This document shows positions 19,769 through 26,664 of a stretch of 35,256 nt of DNA, one piece after another. Positions within the stretch are counted from its first letter, which is position 1, and the number at the start of each line of letters is the position of its first letter. Position numbers and translations under genes: made by a program. The DNA lies in contig NZ_NFZV01000036.1 of assembly GCF_003399765.1 (NCBI RefSeq), positions 1 to 35,256 of the forward strand, in the 5' to 3' direction. This DNA comes from Alkalilimnicola ehrlichii (GTDB lineage Bacteria > Pseudomonadota > Gammaproteobacteria > Nitrococcales > AK92). Under the pieces are notes generated by a model, which saw only the letters and a list, made by a program, of their open reading frames with translations, was not told the origin of the DNA and did no database searches.

Positions 19769-20653
19769 GTAGCGGTTCTTGCCGCCGTTAGGTTGCTTGC
19801 GAAAGCGTCGATAGCTCCACTGGTACTGCGGCAAGGCTTCCTGGGCGCATTGCTCGATGCCGTGATTCATAGCCGTTGCGGCGACGGTGCTATCCGCTGC
19901 GCTAACGCCCTCCGGAGCCGGTAGGCACTGAATGCGGTAGCCGCGTCCCCAGGGCAATCTGATCGCAAAAACGTAGACGACCGCGGCTCCCGAGCGCTCC
20001 GCGAGCTTAGGCAGTAAGGTCATGGTCTTGGCCGGGACTCCGAAAAACGGCGCGAACACGCCCTCGCCGCGCGGCTCCTGATCCGGCAGTATGGCGGCGA
20101 CTTCGCCTTGGCTTAGCGCCTTATATAAAGACCGGATACCGCGCGGATTGGCCGGGTAAGTATGGCCGCCGAGCCGTTCGCGGGCGCTGCGGACCAGCGG
20201 GTCGAATTCGATGTTGCGCGGCGGGCGGTATAGGCTGTGCAGCGGAATGCGGCGGGAGAAGTAAATCGGTAAAAGCTCCCAGGCGCCTAAATGCGGTACG
20301 GCAACGATGACGCCATCGCCTTTCTCTACCGCATCGTACAGCACATGGAGATCGCGGGTTTCCTTGACCAACGCATCCAAGCGCTCCGGCTTCCATTGCC
20401 AGAAAGCGGCCACTTCCGTCATGGCTTTGAAGGTTTCTCGCAATGCGTGCTTCAGCAGCCGTTTGCGTTCCCGCTCGCTTAGTTCCGGAAAGCAGAGTTT
20501 TAGATTAAAGCGAGTATCTCGCCTCAAATCGTTAGGAAATGCGGCGAATAAACTGCCTAGCAGGAATCCTATCGCGTGGAGCGCGGGCAGCGGCAGATAG
20601 CCGGCAAGCCGTAGTATGACCTTAACGATAAGCAGTTTGTCGATGCTAGGCAT
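19751..20653 (-). CDS. LpxL/HtrB-family lysophospholipid / lipid A acyltransferase
   Basis: This 300-residue membrane-associated acyltransferase belongs to the lipid A biosynthesis acyltransferase family, which transfers secondary acyl chains in the inner membrane. A hydrophobic N-terminal segment (about 8-38) is followed by the HX4E catalytic motif HLGAWE (H121, E126). Further conserved pieces are LYRPPRNIEFDPLV, AAILPDQEPRGEGVFAPFFG, TMTLLPKLAERSGAAVVYVFAIRL and a C-terminal QYQWSYRRFRK. The length is close to LpxL. I cannot tell from sequence whether it is lauroyl (LpxL), myristoyl (LpxM) or another specificity. The SD is weak. Upstream lies a structured 385-base gap with a terminator that could attenuate its transcription. 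Confidence 0.9.
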   Translation of the reverse strand: MPSIDKLLIVKVILRLAGYLPLPALHAIGFLLGSLFAAFPNDLRRDTRFNLKLCFPELSERERKRLLKHALRETFKAMTEVAAFWQWKPERLDALVKETRDLHVLYDAVEKGDGVIVAVPHLGAWELLPIYFSRRIPLHSLYRPPRNIEFDPLVRSARERLGGHTYPANPRGIRSLYKALSQGEVAAILPDQEPRGEGVFAPFFGVPAKTMTLLPKLAERSGAAVVYVFAIRLPWGRGYRIQCLPAPEGVSAADSTVAATAMNHGIEQCAQEALPQYQWSYRRFRKQPNGGKNRYKKQPR

Positions 20654-20762
20654 AGCCTTGTCTGACTCCGAGCTTCCTTCGCCGCGTGAATGGATCGCGG
20701 CGATGACGAATCAATCGCGGAATTAGAACAAGGTGAGGCCGCGCTGTCCATGCACTGCTGCA

Positions 20763-20795
20763 ATAAAAAACCGGCGCCATCCGTTGGCGCCGGTT
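20763..20795 (-). terminator. Strong rho-independent terminator reading leftward, far upstream of the acyltransferase start
   Basis: Read on the minus strand, AACCGGCGCC and GGCGCCGGTT make a perfect 10-bp stem around the loop AACGGAT, followed by a T-run (TTTTTTATTG). No protein gene lies upstream of it on this strand: dtd is divergent and begins at 21039. It therefore must end either a small RNA or an attenuated leader. The loop itself contains ACGGAU, which resembles a CsrA/RsmA site. Confidence 0.8.
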
Positions 20796-20988
20796 CGGTG
20801 CTAGCTTGATTGCGCTGGAATGCCCGTCCGTGAGCTGCTTCCCCGTCCAAACTGCTGGGGGTTCCGGCTAGAATCCCTTCGTTTTAATCGCTCCCCATCC
20901 TTGGGAGTCGACGTTCGCCAAGCAGCGAACGCACGATAAGAATGGCATTCTTGCCGGTTTCGTGCTGTCAGCCGGTTTCGACAAACCG
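20763..20988 (-). ncRNA. Candidate structured small RNA or regulatory leader (possible CsrA/RsmA-binding RNA)
   Basis: Read leftward, the region forms consecutive hairpins before the terminator: CGGTTT-gtcg-AAACCG (20973-20988); GCACGA/TCGTGC enclosing AAGAAT-gcc-ATTCTT (20931-20965); CGTTCGC-tgcttg-GCGAACG (20912-20931, sharing one base with the previous); and CTCCC-aaggatg-GGGAG (20891-20907). A further hairpin, GGAAGC/GCATTCC, closes a loop with ACGGAC (20817-20842). GGA motifs sit in the loops of three hairpins (AAGGAUG, ACGGAC, ACGGAU). The first is embedded in CAAGGAUG, which fits the core of the published CsrA SELEX consensus. The 5' end is not known and may lie further inside. The alternative is an attenuator leader for the acyltransferase gene; two AAACCGGC copies near the 5' end could pair with the terminator's GCCGGTTT arm. 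It is not recognisable as 6S, tmRNA, RNase P or SRP RNA. Confidence 0.45.
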
Positions 20989-21006
20989 TGTAAGAATATT
21001 CTGACG
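20989..21006 (-). promoter_or_regulatory. GacA/UvrY-like upstream activating dyad
   Basis: The sequence is TGTAAG-AATATT-CTGACG on the plus strand. The GacA box controlling rsmX/Y/Z-type RNAs is TGTAAG-N6-CTTACA, so 10 of 12 defined bases match with the correct spacer. It lies directly upstream of the candidate RNA. It could equally be part of the dtd promoter region. No gacA-type gene is visible in the window. Confidence 0.4.
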
Positions 21007-21023
21007 TTGGCAGGCGCTGACAA
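20995..21023 (-). promoter_or_regulatory. Possible leftward sigma-70 promoter for the candidate RNA
   Basis: On the minus strand TTGTCA (21018-21023 on +) is followed after 17 bases by AATATT (20995-21000). The -35 differs from TTGACA by one base; the -10 matches at four of six. It overlaps the GacA-like dyad, so the two readings are alternatives: either start here, or use the dyad and start further downstream. Confidence 0.3.
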
Positions 21024-21038
21024 GCTAAAGGAGCGAAC

Positions 21039-21476
21039 ATGATTGGGCTGTTACAGCGAGTGAGGCAAGCCGAGGTGACGGTTGCCGGGGCGTCGATCGG
21101 CCGTATAGACCAGGGGCTACTGGTTTTAGTTGGGGTGCAAAAGGGCGATGGCAAGGCGCAGGCGGCGCGTCTGCTAGAGCGGCTATTGAACTATCGGGTG
21201 TTTCCCGATGCCGAAGGGCGGATGAATCTATCCTTAAGGGATGTTGGCGGCGGTTTGTTGTTGGTGCCGCAGTTCACCTTAGCGGCCGATACCGGCAAGG
21301 GTAACCGCCCCTCCTTTGCTTCGGCCGCCGCGCCGGCTGAGGCCGAGCGGTTGTTTGCCGAGTTGTTGGAGCTGGCTCGGCAGGCGTATCCGGCAGTCGC
21401 CAGCGGTCGGTTCGGGGCGGACATGCAAGTGAGTTTGTGTAACGACGGGCCTGTCACCTTTTGGCTGGAGGTTTGA
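21039..21476 (+). CDS. dtd: D-aminoacyl-tRNA deacylase
   Basis: Dtd hydrolyses D-amino acids (and glycine mischarged on tRNA(Ala)) from tRNA, a chirality proofreading step. The 145-residue length is exactly typical. The active-site segments are VPQFTLAADTGKGNRPSF and the C-terminal NDGPVTFWLEV with the Gly-Pro pair of the family. The first residues (MIGLLQRVRQAEVTV) are canonical, and AAAGGAG precedes the ATG at ideal spacing. It lies 92 bases upstream of hisB and may share its transcript. It is divergent from the candidate small RNA and the acyltransferase gene. Confidence 0.97.
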   Translation: MIGLLQRVRQAEVTVAGASIGRIDQGLLVLVGVQKGDGKAQAARLLERLLNYRVFPDAEGRMNLSLRDVGGGLLLVPQFTLAADTGKGNRPSFASAAAPAEAERLFAELLELARQAYPAVASGRFGADMQVSLCNDGPVTFWLEV

Positions 21477-21568
21477 TTCGGGCGTTACTAAATGACAGCC
21501 TTTCGATCAGCGGTTAATTCAGTATGGGTATGATATTCTTCGAAGCGACGATTTTTGAGATGCAGCAC

Positions 21569-22161
21569 ATGAATGAGCGTAGCGCCAACATCGAACGAAA
21601 CACCCTAGAAACCCAGGTTCGCGTCGGCATCAACCTCGACGGAACCGGGGTATCGAAGCTGGATATCGGAGTGCCTTTTCTTGAGCACATGCTTGACCAG
21701 ATCGCTCGGCACGGCCTGATCGATTTAGAAATCAACGCCGTGGGCGATCTGCACATCGACGACCATCACACGGTGGAAGATGTCGGGATCACCTTCGGCC
21801 AAGCACTGCGGGAGGCGCTGGGGGATAAAAAGGCGTACGCCGCTTCGGCCATGCCTACGTCCCGCTAGACGAGGCGCTGTCGCGGGTGGTGGTGGATTTC
21901 TCCGGTAGGCCCGGTTTGGAATACCACGTGGATTTCCCGCGCGCCCGGATCGGCGACTTCGATGTCGATCTGTTCCGCGAATTTTTCCAGGGTGTGGTTA
22001 ATCATGCGCAGATGACCCTGCATATCGATAATCTGCGCGGCCGGAACGCGCACCATATTATCGAGACGGTGTTCAAAGCGTTCGGGCGTGCGTTGCGCGT
22101 TGCCTGCGAACGGGACGAACGGATGCAAGGCGTTGTGCCGTCCACCAAAGGGCAGCTCTAA
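21569..22161 (+). CDS. hisB: Imidazoleglycerol-phosphate dehydratase, frameshifted
   Basis: HisB dehydrates imidazole glycerol phosphate to imidazole acetol phosphate. The first part ([53 protein letters not shown]) ends in a stop at 21868. The rest ([59 protein letters not shown]) is in the next frame. They meet at five A followed by GG (21827-21833). One added base yields [19 protein letters not shown] and a 197-residue protein, the normal length, with metal-binding histidines intact. The start at 21569 ([14 protein letters not shown]) matches the family; in-frame ATGs at 21524 and 21560 are less likely. It leads an otherwise intact his operon, so a sequencing deletion is the likely cause. 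Confidence 0.93.
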
Positions 22162-22185
22162 ACTGCGACTGGCCGTGAGGGTATC

Positions 22186-22824
22186 ATGACGGTTATTGCC
22201 GTAGTCGATTACGGAATGGGAAACCTACGCTCCGTGCGCAAAGCGCTGGAGCATGTAGGCAACGGTGCGGTGGTCGAGGTGACCTCGGCACCGGAGCGCA
22301 TCTTGCGCGCCGATCGCGTGGTGCTGCCCGGTGTGGGAGCGATCGGCGATTGCATGAACGAACTGCACCGACTGGAGTTGGTGGAGGCTTTGCGAGAGGC
22401 CGCCGGCAGCAAGCCTTTTCTCGGCGTTTGCCTAGGTATGCAGGCTCTGCTTGACTTCAGCGAAGAGAACCAGGGCGTCGATTGTCTGGGCGTCCTGCCG
22501 GGCAAAGCGCGTCGTTTCCCGGCCGAGTTGACCACGGATGCCGGTTTGAAGGTTCCGCATATGGGCTGGAACGGCGTCCTCCAGCAGGGGCGACATCCGC
22601 TTTGGCGGGGTATCGCCGACAACAGCCGGTTTTACTTTGTCCATAGCTATTATGTCGAACCGGCGGAGGCTGCTTTGGCGGCCGGGGTGACGCGCTATGG
22701 GTTCGATTTCGCTGCCGTGGTTGCCCGCGGCAATGTATTTGCAACACAGTTCCACCCAGAGAAAAGCCAACGTGCGGGGCTCGACCTGTTGGCTAATTTC
22801 GTCCGTTGGGACGGCTCGGTTTGA
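22186..22824 (+). CDS. hisH: Imidazole glycerol phosphate synthase, glutaminase subunit
   Basis: HisH releases ammonia from glutamine and channels it to HisF. The class I amidotransferase triad is visible: C82 in FLGVCLGMQ, H190 and E192 in ATQFHPEKSQ. The N-terminal VVDYGMGNLRSV and the PHMGWN segment are typical. The 212-residue length is usual. The ATG at 22186 follows GTGAGGG, 24 bases after hisB. The amidotransferase and cyclase subunits are encoded separately, with hisA between them. Confidence 0.97.
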   Translation: MTVIAVVDYGMGNLRSVRKALEHVGNGAVVEVTSAPERILRADRVVLPGVGAIGDCMNELHRLELVEALREAAGSKPFLGVCLGMQALLDFSEENQGVDCLGVLPGKARRFPAELTTDAGLKVPHMGWNGVLQQGRHPLWRGIADNSRFYFVHSYYVEPAEAALAAGVTRYGFDFAAVVARGNVFATQFHPEKSQRAGLDLLANFVRWDGSV

Positions 22825-22845
22825 TTTCGAAAACGTGAGGAAGAA

Positions 22846-23583
22846 ATGCTCCTGATACCGGCGATCGATCTAAAGGATGGCAAATGCGTACGCCTGCGCC
22901 AGGGCGATATGAACGACGAGACGGTGTTCTCCGACGACCCTGTGGCGATGGCGCAGCGGTGGGTGGATGCCGGCACCAAGCGTTTGCATATCGTCGATTT
23001 GAATGGCGCGGTCGCCGGTTTTCCGGTCAATGCCGATATCATCGGCCGGATTGCGGAGGCCTTTCCGGATTTGGAAATTCAGGTCGGCGGCGGCATTCGC
23101 GATTTTGAGGTTATTCAGACGTATCTGGACGTCGGCGTCGACTACGTCATTATCGGCACGCAGGCGGTACGCGCGCCGCATTTCGTCGACGATGCCTGTT
23201 TGGAGTTTCCCGGCCACATCATCGTCGGGCTAGACGCTAAGGACGGCAAAGTGGCGACCGACGGTTGGGCGAAAGTTTCGGCCCATTCCGCTGTCGACAT
23301 GGCGCTGCGTTTCGAGGAGGCCGGTGTCGAGGCGCTGGTATTTACCGATATCGGGCGCGACGGGATGATGCGCGGCGTTAACGTCGAGGCGACCCGGCAG
23401 CTTGCGCAAAAGGTGAATATACCCATTGTTGCTTCCGGTGGCGTGAGTAGCCTGGACGATGTGCGGGCTTTGTGCGAGGCCGCCGCGGACGGCATTGCCG
23501 GGGCCATTGTCGGCCGCGCGATCTACGAAGGCAGCCTCGATTTGCAGGCCGCACAGAAGCTCGCCTCCGAGCTGGTGGCGTAA
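22846..23583 (+). CDS. hisA: Phosphoribosylformimino-5-aminoimidazole carboxamide ribotide isomerase
   Basis: HisA carries out the Amadori rearrangement of ProFAR to PRFAR. It is a 245-residue (beta/alpha)8 barrel with the catalytic aspartates D8 ([16 protein letters not shown]) and D130 ([17 protein letters not shown]) and phosphate-binding loops VGGGIRD and [10 protein letters not shown]. The start has GAGGAAGAA before the ATG, 21 bases after hisH. The D130-K-D and GW pattern separates it from HisF. Confidence 0.97.
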   Translation: MLLIPAIDLKDGKCVRLRQGDMNDETVFSDDPVAMAQRWVDAGTKRLHIVDLNGAVAGFPVNADIIGRIAEAFPDLEIQVGGGIRDFEVIQTYLDVGVDYVIIGTQAVRAPHFVDDACLEFPGHIIVGLDAKDGKVATDGWAKVSAHSAVDMALRFEEAGVEALVFTDIGRDGMMRGVNVEATRQLAQKVNIPIVASGGVSSLDDVRALCEAAADGIAGAIVGRAIYEGSLDLQAAQKLASELVA

Positions 23584-23595
23584 AGGGATCACGGT

Positions 23596-24369
23596 ATGAG
23601 TCTGGCCAAGCGCATTATCCCCTGTCTGGACGTCGACAACGGTCGCGTGGTCAAAGGCGTGCAATTCGTCGATATTCGCGATGCCGGCGATCCGGTGGAA
23701 ATCGCGCGTCAATACGATGCTCATGGGGCCGACGAGATCACGTTCCTCGACATTACCGCCAGCTCCCAAGAGCGGGAAACGATGGTCCATGTGGTCGAAC
23801 AAGTCGCCGGCGAAGTCTTTATCCCGCTGACGGTGGGCGGCGGTATCCGCACGGTGGCGGATATCCGGCGGATGCTCAATGCCGGGGCGGATAAAGTCGC
23901 GATTAATACAGCCGCGGTCAGTCGCCCCGAATTCGTCGCGGAAGCGGCCGAGCGTTTTGGCTCCCAATGCATCGTGGTGGCGCTCGATGCCAAGCGGGTA
24001 AGTAAGGAAGGCGAGCCGTTGCGCTGGGAAGTCTTCACGCATGGCGGCCGGCGGGAGACGGGGCTCGATGCCGTGGCGTGGAGCCAGCGTATGGTGGCCA
24101 ACGGTGCGGGCGAGATTCTGCTCACCAGCATGGATCGCGACGGTACCAAACAAGGCTTTGACGTCGAGCTCACACGGGCCATTTCGGATGCTTCCGGCGT
24201 GCCCGTGATTGCCTCCGGCGGCGTCGGCAATCTCCAGCATCTGGTTGACGGCGTGCAGTTAGGGCGTGCCGATGCGGTGCTCGCGGCAAGTATTTTCCAC
24301 TTCGGCGAATATACTATCGAGGAAGCCAAGGACTATATGGCGGCGCAGGGAATCGAGGTGCGGCGATGA
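23596..24369 (+). CDS. hisF: Imidazole glycerol phosphate synthase, cyclase subunit
   Basis: HisF uses ammonia from HisH to convert PRFAR to imidazole glycerol phosphate and AICAR. It is a 257-residue (beta/alpha)8 barrel with catalytic aspartates D12 ([17 protein letters not shown]) and D131 (IVVALDAKR), phosphate loops VGGGIRT and [10 protein letters not shown], and TSMDRDGTK. It begins 12 bases after hisA and overlaps hisI by ATGA, which suggests translational coupling. Confidence 0.97.
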   Translation: MSLAKRIIPCLDVDNGRVVKGVQFVDIRDAGDPVEIARQYDAHGADEITFLDITASSQERETMVHVVEQVAGEVFIPLTVGGGIRTVADIRRMLNAGADKVAINTAAVSRPEFVAEAAERFGSQCIVVALDAKRVSKEGEPLRWEVFTHGGRRETGLDAVAWSQRMVANGAGEILLTSMDRDGTKQGFDVELTRAISDASGVPVIASGGVGNLQHLVDGVQLGRADAVLAASIFHFGEYTIEEAKDYMAAQGIEVRR

Positions 24370-24758
24370 GTATAAGCCAAGCGGCGTTGGATACGTTGGT
24401 TTGGAATGACGACGGATTGTTGCCGGTTATTGCTCAAAATCATGTCACCGGCGAGATTCTTATGTTTGCATGGATGAACCGGGAAGCCCTTCGGGAGACC
24501 GTCGAACGAGGCGAGGCGGTTTACTGGTCGCGTTCTCGGCAGCGCTTGTGGCATAAGGGCGAGAGTTCCGGCCATACGCAGAAAGTGTACGAGGTTCGGG
24601 TCGATTGCGATCGCGACGTGATCTTGCTGAAAGTGGAACAGATGGGTGGGATTGCTTGTCATACGGGCAGGGCGAGTTGTTTTTTCAATCGCTTGGAAGA
24701 GGGCGATTGGAAGGTGGTGACGCCGGTCTTGAAGAATCCCTCCGATATTTACGGTTAA
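24366..24758 (+). CDS. hisI: Phosphoribosyl-AMP cyclohydrolase
   Basis: HisI opens the adenine ring of phosphoribosyl-AMP. The 130-residue single-domain form shows [37 protein letters not shown], the Mg site DCDRDVILL and the zinc-binding [14 protein letters not shown]. The pyrophosphatase is a separate gene (hisE), unlike the fused HisIE of enterobacteria. The start overlaps the hisF stop by 4 bases. Confidence 0.97.
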   Translation: MSISQAALDTLVWNDDGLLPVIAQNHVTGEILMFAWMNREALRETVERGEAVYWSRSRQRLWHKGESSGHTQKVYEVRVDCDRDVILLKVEQMGGIACHTGRASCFFNRLEEGDWKVVTPVLKNPSDIYG

Positions 24759-24767
24759 GGTGTTCGC

Positions 24768-25088
24768 ATGAGCGCAGTGCTCTCTCAACTCGCCGAGGTG
24801 CTGGAAGCACGCAAAGGTGCCGACCCTAAGGAATCCTACGTAGCCCGCCTCTACGATAAGGGACTCGACGCGATTTTGAAGAAAATCGGCGAGGAGGCTA
24901 CGGAAACGGTCATCGCCGCTAAGGACGGAGATCGGCAACAAATCGTTTATGAAACGGCCGACCTTTGGTTTCACTGTCTTGTCATGTTGATGCAGCAAGG
25001 TATACGGCCTGAGGAAGTGCTCTCCGAACTGGAGCGGCGATTCGGACTGTCGGGTATTGCGGAGAAGGCCGCACGCGCCGACAAATAA
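24768..25088 (+). CDS. hisE: Phosphoribosyl-ATP pyrophosphatase
   Basis: HisE hydrolyses phosphoribosyl-ATP to phosphoribosyl-AMP. This 106-residue all-alpha MazG-like protein has the family motifs [34 protein letters not shown] and [13 protein letters not shown]. The ATG at 24768 follows TTAAGGTG, 9 bases after hisI. It is the last his gene of the cluster; hisG, hisD and hisC are not in the window. Confidence 0.97.
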   Translation: MSAVLSQLAEVLEARKGADPKESYVARLYDKGLDAILKKIGEEATETVIAAKDGDRQQIVYETADLWFHCLVMLMQQGIRPEEVLSELERRFGLSGIAEKAARADK

Positions 25089-25112
25089 GGCCAAAAGGGC
25101 CGGGAGGTTATC

Positions 25113-25355
25113 ATGGGTATTGGTGGTATTAGCGTTGGCTCTTTGCTGATTGTGCTGGCCATTGTGGTGTTGTTGTTCGGCACCAAGAAGCTGCGCACCT
25201 TGGGCAGCGATCTGGGCGGCGCATTTAGAGGCTTTCGTGATGCGGTAAAGGAAGGTGAGGAAGCTTCGAAAGAAGTCGGCCGTTTGGAAGAGCAAGAGCA
25301 GTCCAGCGCTCAGCGTTCCGCCGAACAGCAATCGAGCGACCGCCAGTCCTCCTAA
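25113..25355 (+). CDS. tatA: Sec-independent protein translocase subunit TatA
   Basis: TatA oligomers form the protein-conducting element of twin-arginine export. The 80-residue protein has a short N-terminal membrane helix ([20 protein letters not shown]) with the [16 protein letters not shown] hinge, followed by an amphipathic helix and a polar Ser/Gln-rich tail. The longer paralogue downstream is TatB, so this is TatA/E. The SD is GGGAGG. It lies 24 bases after hisE, so tat expression may partly depend on his transcription. Confidence 0.96.
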   Translation: MGIGGISVGSLLIVLAIVVLLFGTKKLRTLGSDLGGAFRGFRDAVKEGEEASKEVGRLEEQEQSSAQRSAEQQSSDRQSS

Positions 25356-25370
25356 GCGGTTGGTGGAGTG

Positions 25371-25385
25371 CCCGGCTGCGCCGGG
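25371..25385 (+). other. Small hairpin in the tatA-tatB spacer
   Basis: CCCGGC-tgc-GCCGGG forms a 6-bp GC stem 15 bases after the tatA stop, with no T-run after it. Such a structure could stabilise the tatA message relative to tatBC, consistent with the higher amount of TatA needed. Confidence 0.4.
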
Positions 25386-25454
25386 TCGCTCCGCTCGGAT
25401 TGTTCACTTTCTCGTCAATGTTCGGTGCGAGCTGCGACTCGCTGAGAGGCGACG

Positions 25455-25826
25455 ATGTTTGATGTCGGCTTTTGGGAAGTAGGGTTAATCCTGGTGATAG
25501 CCCTGTTAATCCTTGGCCCGGAACGTTTGCCGCGCGCTGTGCGTGTGGTCGGTTTCTGGATCGGCCGCGCTCGCGGCGTGTTCTATTCCTTACGCGCAGA
25601 GATGGATAGGGAGTTTCAGATACAGGAAATGCGTAAGGCCGGGCGCGATTTTGAAGAAGAGTTCAAGCAAATGCGCTCGGCGGCGAACGAGTTCCAGCAG
25701 AACGTTATGCGGCAAGCCGACAATGCTCGCCAAAAGTCGGCGGACGATGCCGCTGGCGAACCGACGCCGGACAAGCCCGCGCCCAGTGCCTCCTCCGCTG
25801 ACAAAGGCAAGGGGACTGACGCGTGA
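25455..25826 (+). CDS. tatB: Sec-independent protein translocase subunit TatB
   Basis: TatB forms the substrate-receptor complex with TatC. The 123-residue protein starts with the diagnostic MFDVGFWEVGLILVIALLIL-GPERLP segment containing the conserved Glu in the membrane helix. A long charged amphipathic helix (about 25-85) and a disordered Pro/Ala/Asp tail follow. It overlaps tatC by 4 bases. The 99-base spacer from tatA has a hairpin. Confidence 0.95.
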   Translation: MFDVGFWEVGLILVIALLILGPERLPRAVRVVGFWIGRARGVFYSLRAEMDREFQIQEMRKAGRDFEEEFKQMRSAANEFQQNVMRQADNARQKSADDAAGEPTPDKPAPSASSADKGKGTDA

Positions 25827-26602
25827 GCAAAAAGCCTAACCGTTACGAGATCGACGAAGAGCGGCCGATTGTCAGCCACTTGCTAGAGCTGCGCTCTCGG
25901 CTGCTGCGGGTGGTCATCGTTGTCGTCGTCGCTTTTCTGGCTATCTATCCTTTTGCCGATCATCTCTACACCTGGCTCTCCGGACCGTTACGGGCCGCTT
26001 TGCCGGAAGGCGGGCAGATGATCGCGATCCAGGTTGCATCGCCTTTTCTGATCCCGATGAAATTGGCCTTGATGGCGGCCGTTTTTATTACCATCCCATA
26101 CATTCTTTACCAGGTTTGGGGTTTTGTCGCGCCAGGCTTGTACCGCCACGAGCGCCGCCTGATTTGGCCGTTACTGTTCTCCAGTACGTTGCTGTTTTAT
26201 CTCGGTGTCGCATTCGCCTACTTTGTCGTGTTCCCGCTGGTGTTTACCTTCTTCGCGGCGGTAACGCCCAGCGGGGTGTCGATGATGACCGACATCGGCG
26301 AGTATTTGAGTTTCGTCATCAAGCTGTTCTTTGCCTTTGGCGCCGCGTTCGAGGTGCCGGTGGCGACGATTCTATTGATACGTAGCGGTGTCACCACGCG
26401 AGAGGCATTAAGCAAAAAGCGTCCGTATGTCATCGTGGTGGCGTTTATTGTCGGCATGCTGCTGACGCCGCCGGACATGGTCTCCCAGATCCTGCTGGCG
26501 TTGCCGGTATGGCTGTTGTTCGAAATTGGCTTGCTGCTTTCCGGTTGGTTCGTCAAGCAAGGCGAAGACGAGGATACCGCGGCGCCCGCCGAGAAATACT
26601 GA
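25823..26602 (+). CDS. tatC: Sec-independent protein translocase subunit TatC
   Basis: TatC binds twin-arginine signal peptides. The 259-residue protein has six hydrophobic segments. The N-terminal HLLELRSRLL and the first-loop QVWGFVAPGLYRHERRLI are the family's signal-peptide-binding features. The cytoplasmic loop SGVTTREALSKKRPY and the C-terminal LLTPPDMVSQILLALPVWLLF are also conserved. The start codon is GTG in the GTGA overlap with tatB (25823). It ends 56 bases from a converging gene. Confidence 0.97.
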   Translation: MSKKPNRYEIDEERPIVSHLLELRSRLLRVVIVVVVAFLAIYPFADHLYTWLSGPLRAALPEGGQMIAIQVASPFLIPMKLALMAAVFITIPYILYQVWGFVAPGLYRHERRLIWPLLFSSTLLFYLGVAFAYFVVFPLVFTFFAAVTPSGVSMMTDIGEYLSFVIKLFFAFGAAFEVPVATILLIRSGVTTREALSKKRPYVIVVAFIVGMLLTPPDMVSQILLALPVWLLFEIGLLLSGWFVKQGEDEDTAAPAEKY

Positions 26603-26625
26603 ATAAACCCTCTTCGCAGGCAGTT

Positions 26626-26664
26626 GGCTGAACCGTCCAATCTAAGCGCGAAGGCGGTTCAGCC
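26626..26664. repeat. 10-bp perfect inverted repeat between converging tatC and PilZ-like gene
   Basis: GGCTGAACCG (26626-26635) and CGGTTCAGCC (26655-26664) are exact complements with a 19-base loop. The stop codon of the leftward gene (26659-26661) lies in the right arm. No T-run follows on either side. It may act as a bidirectional transcript-end hairpin. Confidence 0.55.

Larger units (their letters stand above)
20654..21038. other. 385-base gap between acyltransferase gene and dtd
   Basis: No protein gene is supported. On the minus strand it contains a minus-strand terminator, a series of hairpins and a dyad resembling a GacA box (separate entries). A 10-bp direct repeat GCCGGTTTCG lies at 20953-20962 and 20971-20980 (18-base period). 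A palindrome AAGAATG-g-CATTCTT spans 20938-20952. On the plus strand it must also carry the dtd promoter; the dtd ribosome-binding site AAAGGAG is at 21027-21033. Confidence 0.6.

Noticed and set aside
20763-20988. Identity of the structured region as 6S, SRP 4.5S, tmRNA or a known riboswitch
   Set aside because: I compared it with remembered consensus elements. A short GGAAGCAGC match to SRP RNA is present, but the flanking helix does not pair, and no other class fitted.
23230-24240. 336-residue open frame on the minus strand opposite hisA/hisF
   Set aside because: It is the complement of well-conserved barrel enzymes in GC-rich DNA and shows no family motif of its own.
24333-25331. 332-residue minus-strand open frame opposite hisI, hisE and tatA
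   Set aside because: All three genes on the other strand are unambiguous, and no recognisable protein is encoded here.
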